In this document: piece after piece, positions 48,018 to 57,368 of the stretch
How the letters are laid out: each line of letters opens with the position of its first letter
Position numbering within the stretch: position 1 is the first letter of the stretch
Source of the DNA: an uncultured Clostridia bacterium
GTDB lineage: Bacteria; Bacillota; Clostridia; Christensenellales; UBA1242
Direction of reading: 5' to 3'
NCBI GenBank assembly: GCA_934756675.1
Contig: CAKVLG010000003.1
Span: forward strand, 55,440-119,439
DNA: 64,000 bases
The notes under the pieces: generated by a model
Seen by the model: the letters and a program-made list of their open reading frames with translations, nothing else
Told to the model about the DNA's origin: nothing
Databases searched by the model: none
Translations under genes and position numbers: made by a program

Positions 48018-48503
48018 CTAAATAATTATAATTGCAAGTACCAGTCCAATACCAATTCCAAGTTTTATGCTTACATTGTAATTTTTTGTTTTAAGTTGAT
48101 TTGCATTATTTTCTTTTTCTGAAAATAACTCTATATATTGGCTTAAAAAATCTTGCTGACTTTGATTGTCATTTTTGCCAAGCCCTTGCAAAAAATCAAC
48201 TATATCGTTTTTAGAATCACCATCTAATTTATTTGGTATCAGTTTAAACAAATCTTCTTTTATCGCGCTGCCACAAACAAAATCATATGCTACTAATAAA
48301 AACTCTTTAAACTTTTTTGAACAACTAAAATTTGCAAAGTTGTCTTTTAGCAATTCTCTGTTGTAATTTATATTTCGTTTCAAAAAACTTACAAACCCCA
48401 CAAGTTCTTTATAAAACTTATGAACAGACAAATACTCGCCAGCTACAACAAACCCACCAGCCCAACACAAAGCCACAATTACACATGCAAAAATATAATT
48501 CAT
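48018..48503 (-). CDS. spoIIIAB: stage III sporulation protein AB
   Basis: 161 residues, membrane-anchored at both ends with a helical cytoplasmic centre, related to GspF-type platform proteins: YKELVGFVSFLKRNINYNRE, FLQGLGKNDNQSQQDFLSQY, and KTKNYNVSIKLGIGIGLVLA at the end. Two bases from spoIIIAA. Confidence 0.94.
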   Translation of the reverse strand: MNYIFACVIVALCWAGGFVVAGEYLSVHKFYKELVGFVSFLKRNINYNRELLKDNFANFSCSKKFKEFLLVAYDFVCGSAIKEDLFKLIPNKLDGDSKNDIVDFLQGLGKNDNQSQQDFLSQYIELFSEKENNANQLKTKNYNVSIKLGIGIGLVLAIIII

Positions 48504-48505
48504 GT

Positions 48506-49408
48506 TTACCTCATATACAAATAGTCGAGTTTTTCATTTTGTACAGACTCAACAGTGCCCGGCCCGCGGCTTTGAGAAAGAACCACAAACCTATCAAAAT
48601 AATTGCCCGCAATAAGTTCGTTAAATTCACCTTTCTTTCTAAGGTCGCTAACACAATCTGCATGTGCCGATGCCAAGACACGAATACCACTCATAATTGC
48701 AGCCTCACAAGCTTCGATGTCGCTTTTAGTTGCAAGCTCGTCAGTTATTATCACATCTGGTCTAAGTGTTCGCACACCTTCGCGGAAACCATATGCCTTG
48801 TCGCAACCAGAAATCACATCTGTATATTCGCCAACATTTAGCATGCAATTTGTGCCATTTTGAGAAGCAATTTCAAATCTTTCATCAATTATCAAAATGT
48901 TTAGAATATTGTTTAATTCGCAAAGTTTTCGGCTTATATCTCGCAAAAATGTAGTCTTTCCACAACCTGGTGGCGAAATAATTAGTGTGTTTTTAACTAT
49001 ACCTTCGCTCAAAATAAAGTTCATAGCTGTTAGCGAGCAGTCTTTAATCTCGTGCGGAACTCTGATATTTAATGACGAAATGTTTTTTATGGTCTTGTTC
49101 TTACCATTTTCAAACACAGTTTCGCCAGCAAGACCTATTCTTATTCCACCTTTACACGTTATATATCCTTTTTGTATTTGGTTTTGAAAAGCATAAAGCG
49201 AATACTCACTTGCCTTTGCCAAGCAATAATCAATTAGCGAAAGTGACGCATAAACAACTCTGCCAGCCGATTTTAGCACAAAATAACGCCCTTTTTCGGC
49301 TACAATTATCGGAAACCCATTTCTTATGCGAATTTCGGTAATTAAGCCCAAATTAAAGGTCGAATTTATAATTTCTAGAATATCTTGTGGTAATATCTGA
49401 CTAAGCAT
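48506..49408 (-). CDS. spoIIIAA: stage III sporulation protein AA (secretion-type ATPase)
   Basis: 300 residues, AAA/secretion ATPase related to GspE/type IV pilus motors. Walker A ISPPGCGKTTFLRDI, Walker B LIIDERFEIAS, and RTLRPDVIITDELATKSD followed by AIMSGIRVLASAHA. Powers or gates the SpoIIIA-SpoIIQ channel. First gene of spoIIIAA-AH; the promoter region (49409-49450) has no clear sigma-E boxes and no Shine-Dalgarno. Confidence 0.95.
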   Translation of the reverse strand: MLSQILPQDILEIINSTFNLGLITEIRIRNGFPIIVAEKGRYFVLKSAGRVVYASLSLIDYCLAKASEYSLYAFQNQIQKGYITCKGGIRIGLAGETVFENGKNKTIKNISSLNIRVPHEIKDCSLTAMNFILSEGIVKNTLIISPPGCGKTTFLRDISRKLCELNNILNILIIDERFEIASQNGTNCMLNVGEYTDVISGCDKAYGFREGVRTLRPDVIITDELATKSDIEACEAAIMSGIRVLASAHADCVSDLRKKGEFNELIAGNYFDRFVVLSQSRGPGTVESVQNEKLDYLYMR

Positions 49409-49451
49409 AGTAAATTTTACTATTTACATAGCAAATTTATGATTAATATAA

Positions 49452-49475
49452 AAAATAAGGCTCACAATTGCGCCT
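49452..49475 (-). terminator. second hairpin downstream of efp
   Basis: Minus strand AAGGC - GCAATTGTGA - GCCTT followed by ATTTTTT; short stem, stands behind the stronger terminator at 49489 as back-up between efp and spoIIIA. Confidence 0.5.
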
Positions 49476-49488
49476 TAAAATTTTGCAT

Positions 49489-49512
49489 AAAAAAATCAGG
49501 CATATAGCCTGA
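49489..49512 (-). terminator. intrinsic terminator of efp
   Basis: Minus strand TCAGGC - TATAT - GCCTGA followed by seven T. Confidence 0.9.
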
Positions 49513-49515
49513 CGA

Positions 49516-50073
49516 TTATACTCTTGTCATGTATGTTCCAGTTCTTGTGTCGATTCTAATTTTGTCGCCAAGGTTAACAAACAATGGAACTTGAAGTGTA
49601 AATCCAGTTTCAACAGTTGCTGGTTTGTTGCCGGCTTTTGATGTATCGCCTTGAACACCAGGTTCTGTTTCTGTTACTGTGAGTTCAACAAACATAGGTG
49701 GTTCAACACTAAAAGCTGAGCCTTTGTAGAATTGAATTGTGCAATTCATATTTTCTGTCATATATTGAAGTGCATCTTCTACTTGATCTTTGTTAAGTGG
49801 AACTTGCTCATAAGAATCATTATCCATAAAGTAATAAAGATCACCATCGTTATATAGGTATGTCATTTCTTTTCTTTCGATATGAGCTTTTTCAAATTTT
49901 TCAACTGGGTTAAATGTACGTTCAATAACTTGACCAGTAACAATATTTTTCAACTTAGTTCTAACGAAAGCAGCACCTTTACCAGGTTTAACATGTAAGA
50001 AGTCAATAACTACATAAATCTTGCCTTCCATTTCAAAAGTAACGCCTTTTCTTAAATCTCCTGCTGTAATCAT
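49516..50073 (-). CDS. efp: elongation factor P
   Basis: 185 residues from the ATG at 50073 with GGAGG upstream. KOW-like domain I with the modification loop KPGKGAAFVRTKLKN at about 30-43, domain II with TMFVELTV-like PPMFVELTVTETEPGV, and the C-terminal GDKIRIDTRTGTYMTRV. Rescues ribosomes at polyproline. Own transcription unit between the endonuclease IV gene and spoIIIA. The usual neighbouring Xaa-Pro peptidase is not here. Confidence 0.96.
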   Translation of the reverse strand: MITAGDLRKGVTFEMEGKIYVVIDFLHVKPGKGAAFVRTKLKNIVTGQVIERTFNPVEKFEKAHIERKEMTYLYNDGDLYYFMDNDSYEQVPLNKDQVEDALQYMTENMNCTIQFYKGSAFSVEPPMFVELTVTETEPGVQGDTSKAGNKPATVETGFTLQVPLFVNLGDKIRIDTRTGTYMTRV

Positions 50074-50125
50074 AAAATCCTCCAAATAGTTTCTTCAATC
50101 ATTATTACATATATTTGACAAAAAA

Positions 50126-50974
50126 TCAAATATTTTCATAAAATTTTTGTTTCATTATTAACGCATCACGCGATTGTGACCCGTGTGATTCACAAATAAC
50201 TTCGCCTTGAATATTATATTTTTTTAAAACTGGAATCAAATCTTCAAAACATGGGCCATAGTTCTCTGTATCTGTGTCAAATCGCAAATGTTTTACTTCA
50301 CCTTTTGCACTATATTCAATCTTTGAAAAATGAATATGCACATTATTAAACCTATCGCCAAGTTTAGCTTTTAGCTTTAAAAATATTTCTTCATAATCTT
50401 TTGGCGATTTTAGCGACCCGCCACAAAACGAATTGATATGCCCAAAATCAAGCGTTGGAATAATCATTTCATCAATTGTACAAAGCTCGGCGATTTCTTC
50501 GACTGTTCCCATTTGTCCGTGTTTTCCCATTGTTTCTGGACACAAATAGACGTCGTTTATACCTTTTTCTTTTAAAAGTTCTACAAATGCTTTAAGATTC
50601 TTTTTTATATTTTCTTGTGCTTGCTCCCTTGTAAGTTTCATCATACTGCCAGGATGAAACACAAGTTTTTTGCAGCCAAGCAATCGCATTTTTAAAACAG
50701 AATCCAACAAATACCCAAACGATTTAGCAATCATCATATCGTCTGGATTTGCAAGGTTAATGTAATATGGTGCATGCACAGTCACTTCTATGTTGTATTT
50801 TTTAAATTCTTCGCCAAGTTTTTTCGCATTTTCGTCAGATAAATTAACGCCGCGTGTAAATGGATATTCGTACGCGTCAAGCCCGATTTCCGAAAGCCAC
50901 TTCGCAACTTCCAATGTAGACTTATGGTTTTCATAAAACCAATCACAATTACCACTAGGACCAAACTTTATCAT
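50126..50974 (-). CDS. nfo: endonuclease IV-like AP endonuclease (TIM barrel)
   Basis: 282 residues. Metal ligands of the AP endonuclease 2 family are visible: VHAPYYINL, LVFHPGSMM, LCPETMGKHGQ, PTLDFGHINSF, VHIHFSK, and a final GEVICESHG. Cleaves DNA at abasic sites. Two bases after truB, so cotranscribed with the nusA-infB operon. The protein lacks the long C-terminal extension but is complete in its ligands. Confidence 0.9.
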   Translation of the reverse strand: MIKFGPSGNCDWFYENHKSTLEVAKWLSEIGLDAYEYPFTRGVNLSDENAKKLGEEFKKYNIEVTVHAPYYINLANPDDMMIAKSFGYLLDSVLKMRLLGCKKLVFHPGSMMKLTREQAQENIKKNLKAFVELLKEKGINDVYLCPETMGKHGQMGTVEEIAELCTIDEMIIPTLDFGHINSFCGGSLKSPKDYEEIFLKLKAKLGDRFNNVHIHFSKIEYSAKGEVKHLRFDTDTENYGPCFEDLIPVLKKYNIQGEVICESHGSQSRDALIMKQKFYENI

Positions 50975-50976
50975 TT

Positions 50977-51828
50977 TTACTCCGAATATAGATATATTTT
51001 TGATTTTATTTTACCAGAAACATTTTCTGCTAGGCAAATAATTTCGCCATTATAATAAACAAAAAACTCACCACTTGGTAAATCTTTTAGTACCGGTGTT
51101 TTGCCATTTTGAATATCTGTTTTTGTTTGTGCGTCAACATTAACTTTTGGCAATTTTACAACATCTGTAACATCTATCAGGTGTTTTTGTGGGTCGGCAC
51201 AAATTTCTTCAACAGTGCAAGCTTTTGCAATATCAAAAGGTCCGCTTTTTATTCTGTTAATTTCTAGCGTTGTCGACACTGTTCCCATTAATTTTGCAAG
51301 GTCAAGTAGTAATGAACGCACGTATGTACCCGCTGCGCAATGAATATAAAATGAGTATGTATTCTTTTTTATCTTTTTAATCAGTCTGAACTCAAAAATA
51401 TTGCACTTTCGTGGTTGAAGATTAATCTCTTCGTTGTTTTTTGCATATTCGTATGCACGTTTACCATTAATTGATATTGCAGAATAAATTGGCGGCGTTT
51501 GCATAATTGTACCAGTTAGTTTGGGTAAAAACTCTTGCACTTTTTCTTCTTGCACATCAACGTCCTGCACTTCAAGGATTTCACCTTCTGGGTCAAGCGT
51601 AGATGTTAGCAAACCAAACTGACAAACCGCCTCGTACACTTTATCTTTTTTCAAAAAGTAATCAAAAAATCTCGTTGCCTTACCAATTGCAATTGGTAAC
51701 ACCCCAGTTGCATTTGGGTCAAGCGTTCCAAGATGCCCGCATTTTTCATGCGTTGCGTGTTTTATTTTATTCACAACAAACCCAGACGACACACCCTTTG
51801 ATTTATTGCAATTGAAAAAGCCTAGCAT
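50977..51828 (-). CDS. truB: tRNA pseudouridine-55 synthase TruB
   Basis: 283 residues. KSKGVSSGFVVNKIKHATH-type start, catalytic Asp in CGHLGTLDPNATGVLPIAIG, and YTHIHCAAGTYVRSLL-like FYIHCAAGTYVRSLLLDLA; small PUA-like C-terminal part. Seven-base overlap with nrnA. ribF, usually next, is missing. Confidence 0.95.
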   Translation of the reverse strand: MLGFFNCNKSKGVSSGFVVNKIKHATHEKCGHLGTLDPNATGVLPIAIGKATRFFDYFLKKDKVYEAVCQFGLLTSTLDPEGEILEVQDVDVQEEKVQEFLPKLTGTIMQTPPIYSAISINGKRAYEYAKNNEEINLQPRKCNIFEFRLIKKIKKNTYSFYIHCAAGTYVRSLLLDLAKLMGTVSTTLEINRIKSGPFDIAKACTVEEICADPQKHLIDVTDVVKLPKVNVDAQTKTDIQNGKTPVLKDLPSGEFFVYYNGEIICLAENVSGKIKSKIYLYSE

Positions 51829-52775
51829 TTGTAGACTTTCTCCGTTTCTTTTATTATTTGCTCTTTTATCTTTTCGAATGGTTCAAGCGACTTAAAGCCC
51901 GCTGCATTAACATGCCCGCCGCCACCAAAAGACTCTGCAATCTTTGATATATTAAGTGTTCCTTTAGAGCGAATCGAACCATATAAAGCACCATCATTAC
52001 CCCTAGAAATAATAGCGGTAATTTTTACTTGCTTCAATTGGAACGGTATATATACAAGACCTTTTGTGTCGTCTATTGAAGTGCCTGTATTCTGGAATAT
52101 ATCGCTATCTAGATAAATAATTGCAAGCGAACCGTCTAAGCAAAATTCTATGTTCTGATACACATATTTCTTAAGCTCAAACTCACCTTGACTGCAACTG
52201 TTGTTAAGCGGCTCTGTTAAATAGTCAATTGTTTCATTCAAAATAACAGATAATTTGCTTAATGCATAAAACGTTGTTGGTTTAGTATTCGAAAAAATAA
52301 GGTTGCCTGTATCTGTATAAATACCTGTCATAAGACATGTTGCCATATCCTTATCTATCGTTTCATTCATTTGAATAATCATATTAAAAAGCAATTCTGA
52401 TGTCGATGAAACATTTGTATTAACAATATTAACATCTGCAAAATTAGGATTTCCCTTGTGATGATCTATTTGAATAGATGGGTGCAACTTCAAAAACTTG
52501 TATTTATTTCTACCAAGCCTATCAGCTGAAGCCGCGTCTAAGGCAATAGCCAAATCATATTTCTCGCAAGTCTTTTGATTCACTTTATCTATATCTGGCA
52601 AAAAAGATATATGCGAAGGAATTGTAGAATCTACAAACACATCTACTTTTTTACCCATATTAATTAACAGTTTTCTAAGTGCTAAGCTCGAACCGATAGC
52701 ATCGCCATCTGTATTGATATGCGTAAAAATTGCAACAGCACTAGATTTTTTTATAAGTTCTTGATATTTACTCAT
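51822..52775 (-). CDS. nrnA: DHH/DHHA1 phosphoesterase (NrnA-like oligoribonuclease/pAp phosphatase)
   Basis: 317 residues from the ATG at 52775, with TGGAG seven bases before it. DHH-family motifs: FTHINTDGDAIGSSLALRKL, AIALDAASADRLGR, QIDHHKGNPNFADVNIV, TGIYTDTGNL, and DHHA1 SFGGGGHVNAAGF. Breaks down nanoRNA and pAp. Overlaps rbfA by eight bases and truB by seven, the usual rbfA-nrnA-truB order. Confidence 0.94.
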   Translation of the reverse strand: MSKYQELIKKSSAVAIFTHINTDGDAIGSSLALRKLLINMGKKVDVFVDSTIPSHISFLPDIDKVNQKTCEKYDLAIALDAASADRLGRNKYKFLKLHPSIQIDHHKGNPNFADVNIVNTNVSSTSELLFNMIIQMNETIDKDMATCLMTGIYTDTGNLIFSNTKPTTFYALSKLSVILNETIDYLTEPLNNSCSQGEFELKKYVYQNIEFCLDGSLAIIYLDSDIFQNTGTSIDDTKGLVYIPFQLKQVKITAIISRGNDGALYGSIRSKGTLNISKIAESFGGGGHVNAAGFKSLEPFEKIKEQIIKETEKVYKC

Positions 52776-53136
52776 TAGATTCTCCATCTGTTTTGATTGA
52801 GTCAAGAATTTTATTGATTTTTTGACCATATTCAAGTGAATTATCAATCTCAAAAATAAGTTCTGGTGAAATACGCAAGTTAATCATGCCCGAAACTTCA
52901 CGCCTTATGTATCCCCTTGCATTGTTGATAATTGCAAAAATCTGGTCTTTTGTGTGGCTATGATTTGGCAAAATACTAATATAGACCTTAGCTTGAAACA
53001 AGTCAGGAGTTGTTTCAACCTTAGAAACCGTCACAAAAGAACCGTCAAGTTCGCTATTGTTCATTTTAAAGTTAATAACTTCAGATATACATTTCTGCAT
53101 TTCAGAGTTTATTTTTTGCATTCTGTATTTTGCCAT
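52768..53136 (-). CDS. rbfA: ribosome-binding factor A
   Basis: 122 residues, KH-like fold; MAKYRMQKINSEMQKCISEV, KVETTPDLFQAKVYISILPN and ARGYIRREVSGMINLRISPE are the classic RbfA segments. 30S maturation factor. Eleven bases after infB. Confidence 0.95.
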   Translation of the reverse strand: MAKYRMQKINSEMQKCISEVINFKMNNSELDGSFVTVSKVETTPDLFQAKVYISILPNHSHTKDQIFAIINNARGYIRREVSGMINLRISPELIFEIDNSLEYGQKINKILDSIKTDGESNE

Positions 53137-53147
53137 AAGTCCTCCAA

Positions 53148-55697
53148 TTATATTTTTTCTAATCCATAAGATTCAAATGTGTCGCCAACTTCAAAGTCTG
53201 TGAACTTATCAAATGTTACACCACATTCAAATCCGCTAGAAACTTCTTTAGCTTCGTTTTTATCTCTTTGAAGCGTTGGCATTGTACCATCGTAGATTAT
53301 CTTATTCTTACGATAAATACGTACTTTTGAACCTTTTACAATCTTGCCGTCTAATACATAAGTACCGGCGATTGCACCAAATTTGCTTGCTTTGAAAATA
53401 GCACGAATTTCTGCCTTACCATAAACGACTTCCTTAAATTTAGGAGCAAGCATGTTATTAATTTGCTCGTTAACGAAATCAATTGCTTCATAAATTACGC
53501 GGAAGAACTTGATTTCTACTTTATTCTTTTCGGCATAAGTTTTTGCTTTGCTGTCTGGTTTAACATTAAAGCCAATGATGCAAGCATGGCCAGCATCTGC
53601 GAGCATAACATCGTTTTCTGTTATAGCGCCAACGCCAGTATGGATAACTCTTACCTTAACTTCTTCGTTTTGAAGAACAGAAAGTGAATTTGTTAAAGCT
53701 TCGATAGAACCTTGAACGTCACCTTTAATGATAATGTTGTAATCTTTAAAGTTGCTATCTTCCATTTTACTCATAAGCGCATCAAGTGAAAGGTCAGCAG
53801 ATTTTATCATGTTAGAACGCTCTTTATTATGTCTTTCTGCTAGAACTTTTTGCGACAATTTTTCGTTTACAACATAAAGTTCATCACCGGCAGAAGGAAC
53901 ACCATCAAGACCAAGTATTGCAACTGGTGTAGATGGCTCAGCCTTCTTAACATTTTCGCCCTTATCATTAGTCATCGCACGGATTTTACCGCTACAGTTA
54001 CCAACAACAACATTATCGCCTGTTTTAAGTGTACCATTTTGAACAAGTACAGTTGCAACAGAGCCCTTACCTTTATCGAGCCTTGCTTCGATAATAGAAC
54101 CATAAGCCGCTCTTTTTGGATTTGCACGCAAGTTTTGGTAATCTGCGACAAATAATACCATTTCAAGTAATTTGTCAATATTTTGACCTGTTTTTGCCGA
54201 AATAGGAATCATAATTGCATCGCCGCCCCATTCTTCTGGGAGAACTTCTTGGTCAGCGAGTTGTTGTTTAATTTTTTCAACGTTAGCTGTGTCTTTATCA
54301 ATCTTGTTGATTGCAACAATCATTGGAACTTTTGCTTCTTTTATAAACTTAATAGCTTCAATGGTTTGAGGCATAACGCCATCATCAGCTGCTACAACCA
54401 AAATTGCCACGTCTGTTAATTTTGCACCACGTGCACGCATAGCTGTGAACGCAGCATGTCCTGGTGTATCGATAAATGTAATAGGCTCGCCATTTACTTT
54501 TATCATGTATGCACCAATATGTTGAGTAATACCACCAGCCTCGGTAGATGTTACTTTTGTGTTTCTAATATAGTCTAGAAGTGAAGTTTTACCATGGTCA
54601 ACATGTCCCATAACAACGACAACTGGTGGTCTTTTTACCAAGTCTTTTTCGTCGTCAACTTCGGTATGTATTCCAGCAAGTACATCTTCTGCTTTTTCTT
54701 CGATTTTTCTTTCTAATGTTACACCAAATTCGCTTGCTACAAGCTCTGCTGCATCATAATCAATATTACTATTAATATTCATCATCATACCAAGCTCCAT
54801 AAGCTTGCTAAGAATTTGTGCTACTGGCTTACCAATTTTTTCTGCCAATATTTTTACTGTTAAATTTTCGGTTGTGATAACAGCATGGTCAATTGCAGGA
54901 GCAACAACCTTTTTAGTCTCTTCTTTGACTTTCTTTGACTTTTTCCAAGAGCCAGAGCCAACATAAGACTCGTCAACAAGTGTTTCGTCTTCTACATAGC
55001 CACGCATAAGAAGTGCTTTTTTGTTCATTTGCTTCTTTTCTTCGCCGCCATGCTTAACAGTTTTTCTTGATGCTGAGTTTGCAAACTTGTTGTGAACATT
55101 TAAACTTTCGATAGACTCTGTTGGACGTGAAATAAGTGGCTTGTTAAATGCTGGTTTTTTGAATGCATTGCCATTAGCATTTACACTTGCACCATTTTGA
55201 CCGAACTGTGGACGATTTCCAAAAGTTGGTCTTTGACCATTTGCACCAAATTGTGGTCTAAAGTTACCATTTTGTGGACGGTTACCCATGCGGTTTCCGT
55301 TAGAAAAATCTTTTCTAAAACCACCATTAAACCCATTTTGATTGCGATTTTCTGGGAATTGTTTAAATTGCGTGTTTTGACTGCGTGTTTGCGAAAATTG
55401 AGGTTTTTGATTAACCATAGTTTGATGTTCTTGTCTGCCAGCCACTGGTTCTTGCTTTTTTACCACTTGAACAACTGGTGCTGGCTTAACATCTGTTTTA
55501 ATTGGAGCTGGTTCTTTTTTAACAGCTGCTTGTTGTTGCAAATTGATTTCTTTTTGTTTTATGGCAGAATAAATTTGGTCAAGCTTAATTCTTGCCTTTT
55601 TTAAGTTACCCATGTATCCTGAAATTAAATTTTCAGAAATCAAGTTTTGCATTTTTTTAATGTTATCGTATTCTTGTTTTCCAGTATTTATTGCCAA
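53148..55697 (-). CDS. infB: translation initiation factor IF-2
   Basis: 849 residues. GTPase domain at about 355-520: VVVMGHVDHGKTSLLDYIR, IDTPGHAAFTAMRARG, AINKID. Domains II-IV follow, ending in KVRIYRKNKIIYDGT and DFEVGDTFESYG. The N-terminal region (about 60-200) is unusual: Gln/Pro-rich, then an Asn/Gly/Phe/Arg-rich stretch (NQNGFNGGFRKDFSNGNRMG and similar) instead of the common Lys/Ala/Glu-rich linker. Two bases before ylxQ's end, in the nusA operon. Confidence 0.96.
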   Translation of the reverse strand: MAINTGKQEYDNIKKMQNLISENLISGYMGNLKKARIKLDQIYSAIKQKEINLQQQAAVKKEPAPIKTDVKPAPVVQVVKKQEPVAGRQEHQTMVNQKPQFSQTRSQNTQFKQFPENRNQNGFNGGFRKDFSNGNRMGNRPQNGNFRPQFGANGQRPTFGNRPQFGQNGASVNANGNAFKKPAFNKPLISRPTESIESLNVHNKFANSASRKTVKHGGEEKKQMNKKALLMRGYVEDETLVDESYVGSGSWKKSKKVKEETKKVVAPAIDHAVITTENLTVKILAEKIGKPVAQILSKLMELGMMMNINSNIDYDAAELVASEFGVTLERKIEEKAEDVLAGIHTEVDDEKDLVKRPPVVVVMGHVDHGKTSLLDYIRNTKVTSTEAGGITQHIGAYMIKVNGEPITFIDTPGHAAFTAMRARGAKLTDVAILVVAADDGVMPQTIEAIKFIKEAKVPMIVAINKIDKDTANVEKIKQQLADQEVLPEEWGGDAIMIPISAKTGQNIDKLLEMVLFVADYQNLRANPKRAAYGSIIEARLDKGKGSVATVLVQNGTLKTGDNVVVGNCSGKIRAMTNDKGENVKKAEPSTPVAILGLDGVPSAGDELYVVNEKLSQKVLAERHNKERSNMIKSADLSLDALMSKMEDSNFKDYNIIIKGDVQGSIEALTNSLSVLQNEEVKVRVIHTGVGAITENDVMLADAGHACIIGFNVKPDSKAKTYAEKNKVEIKFFRVIYEAIDFVNEQINNMLAPKFKEVVYGKAEIRAIFKASKFGAIAGTYVLDGKIVKGSKVRIYRKNKIIYDGTMPTLQRDKNEAKEVSSGFECGVTFDKFTDFEVGDTFESYGLEKI

Positions 55698-55698
55698 A

Positions 55699-55980
55699 TT
55701 ACTGTACCCCCAATAAATTTTTTATAGATTTTGTTAATTGTTCACTTGTAAGCCCAAGAGCTTGAACGCCAGAAAGTGGAACAATGCGTTCAAAGTCGCT
55801 TTGGCTAAAAGTGTAGCAGTCAAATTTTGATTTTAATTTTTTGCTGGCATTTTCACTCAAAGAATCTTTGCATAGAACAAACTTCACTTTTTTTGACTTT
55901 AAAATATTATCTGTTCCAATAACCATCTGCCTAGATTTGATCGAAAACCCAACATAGGACGCAATTTTATCTATTTCCAC
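55699..55980 (-). CDS. ylxQ: L7Ae-family ribosomal protein (YlxQ)
   Basis: 93 residues, L7Ae/L30e-like RNA-binding fold: DKIASYVGFSIKSRQMVIGT, KFVLCKDSLSENASKKL and VQALGLTSEQLTKSI. Located between rnpM and infB as in B. subtilis; starts 14 bases inside rnpM. Confidence 0.92.
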   Translation of the reverse strand: MEIDKIASYVGFSIKSRQMVIGTDNILKSKKVKFVLCKDSLSENASKKLKSKFDCYTFSQSDFERIVPLSGVQALGLTSEQLTKSIKNLLGVQ

Positions 55981-56221
55981 ATTTTTCTCCTAACTTGTCA
56001 TAGATACTAGCATCGATATTTTTTTTATAACTTTTGTTGAATGCTTTGCTTTTTATTGCCTTTTTTATACATTCTTCATTGTTACATACATAAGCTCCAC
56101 GGCCTGGGCTTTTTAAAGATTCATCAATATTAATCTCACCAGATTTATTAAGCACAACTTTTATTAGTTCTGATTTATCTTTTTTAGCTCGGCACGCAAC
56201 ACATGTACGTTGTTTAATCAT
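55967..56221 (-). CDS. rnpM: RNase P modulator RnpM (YlxR)
   Basis: 84 residues from the ATG at 56221. RTCVACRAKKDKSELIKVV at the start and SPGRGAYVCNNEECIKKAIK, the YlxR signature. In B. subtilis and relatives YlxR/RnpM binds RNase P RNA. Overlaps nusA by eight bases; longer in-frame starts would lie deep inside nusA. Confidence 0.94.
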   Translation of the reverse strand: MIKQRTCVACRAKKDKSELIKVVLNKSGEINIDESLKSPGRGAYVCNNEECIKKAIKSKAFNKSYKKNIDASIYDKLGEKCGNR

Positions 56222-57359
56222 TATTTTCTCCAATACCATCAAGGTCGCCAAAAATATTGTCGATATCATCGAGTGAAACTTCTTCGGCACCAGTTTCGTC
56301 AGTGTTCTTTTCGAACTCTTGAGCTTTTGATTCACTCTTAACGTCAATCTTCCAACCTGTAAGTTTTGCAGCTAAACGTACATTCATACCACCTTTACCA
56401 ATTGCAAGTGAAAGTTTGTCGTCTGGAACAATAACTCTAGAGGCTTTAAGTTCTTCATCAATTTCAATACTCAAAACTTTTGCAGGAGAAAGTGCTCTTG
56501 CGATATATTCGAATGGATCATCGCTATATACGATAATATCGATTTTTTCGCCACCAAGCTCTGCAACAACCGTGTTAACACGAATACCCTTGTTACCAAC
56601 ACAAGCGCCAAGAGCATCAACGTTTGGATCGCTAGATGCAATTGCCATTTTTGTTCTGTAACCAGGTTCACGAACGATATTTTTTACAACAACAATACCG
56701 TCTGCGATTTCTGGAACTTCTGCTTCAAACAATTTTTTAACGAAATTTGGAACTGTTCTCGATACGACAGCTTGAACACCAAATGCTGTTTCTCGCAATT
56801 TTTTGATGTAAACCTTAAGTTTATCGTTAATCTTATAGCTTTCGCTAGCGATTTGGTCACCAGACATCATAATACCTTCGATAGTTGTGCCAGCAAGTTC
56901 AACATAAACATTGCCATTTTCAATTCTTCTAATAATACCATTTGCCAAAGTATCTACTTTGCCAGAAAGTTCAGCAAATGCTGTTTCACGTTCAGCTTCC
57001 CTTAATTTTTGAACAATAACTTGTTTTGCTGTACCAGCTGCAATTCTACCAAAATCTTTTGGTGTAACTTCCTCTTGCACTTGGTCACCAACTTTGTATG
57101 ATTTTTTGATTTCCTTAGCTTCTTCCAAAGAAATTTCTGTATCTGGGTCAGCAACTTCTTCTACAACAGTTTTGTATGCATATACTTTGATTGTATTTTT
57201 TTCTGGAGAAAGCTTTACGCTTACAGCTTTTGCTTCACCAAAATTCTTTTTATATGCAGCAACTAATGCTGATTCAAGTGCTTGAATAAAGAACTCCTTT
57301 TTTACTCCTTTTGTTTGTTCAAGTTCGTCAAGTGCTAAGAAAAAATCTTTGTTTACCAT
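56214..57359 (-). CDS. nusA: transcription termination/antitermination factor NusA
   Basis: 381 residues: N-terminal polymerase-binding domain (LDELEQTKGVKKEFFIQALE), S1 domain (IRRIENGNVYVELAG), KH1 (REPGYRTKMAIASSDPNVDA, VGNKGIRVNTVVAELGGEKI) and KH2 (LAIGKGGMNVRLAAKLTGWK), plus an acidic tail. Nine bases after rimP. Confidence 0.96.
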   Translation of the reverse strand: MVNKDFFLALDELEQTKGVKKEFFIQALESALVAAYKKNFGEAKAVSVKLSPEKNTIKVYAYKTVVEEVADPDTEISLEEAKEIKKSYKVGDQVQEEVTPKDFGRIAAGTAKQVIVQKLREAERETAFAELSGKVDTLANGIIRRIENGNVYVELAGTTIEGIMMSGDQIASESYKINDKLKVYIKKLRETAFGVQAVVSRTVPNFVKKLFEAEVPEIADGIVVVKNIVREPGYRTKMAIASSDPNVDALGACVGNKGIRVNTVVAELGGEKIDIIVYSDDPFEYIARALSPAKVLSIEIDEELKASRVIVPDDKLSLAIGKGGMNVRLAAKLTGWKIDVKSESKAQEFEKNTDETGAEEVSLDDIDNIFGDLDGIGENND

Positions 57360-57368
57360 ATATTCCTC

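Noticed and set aside
49409..49450. Sigma-E promoter before spoIIIAA
   Set aside because: Expected biologically, but the best match (CATAAATT with a poor -35) has too many mismatches to call.
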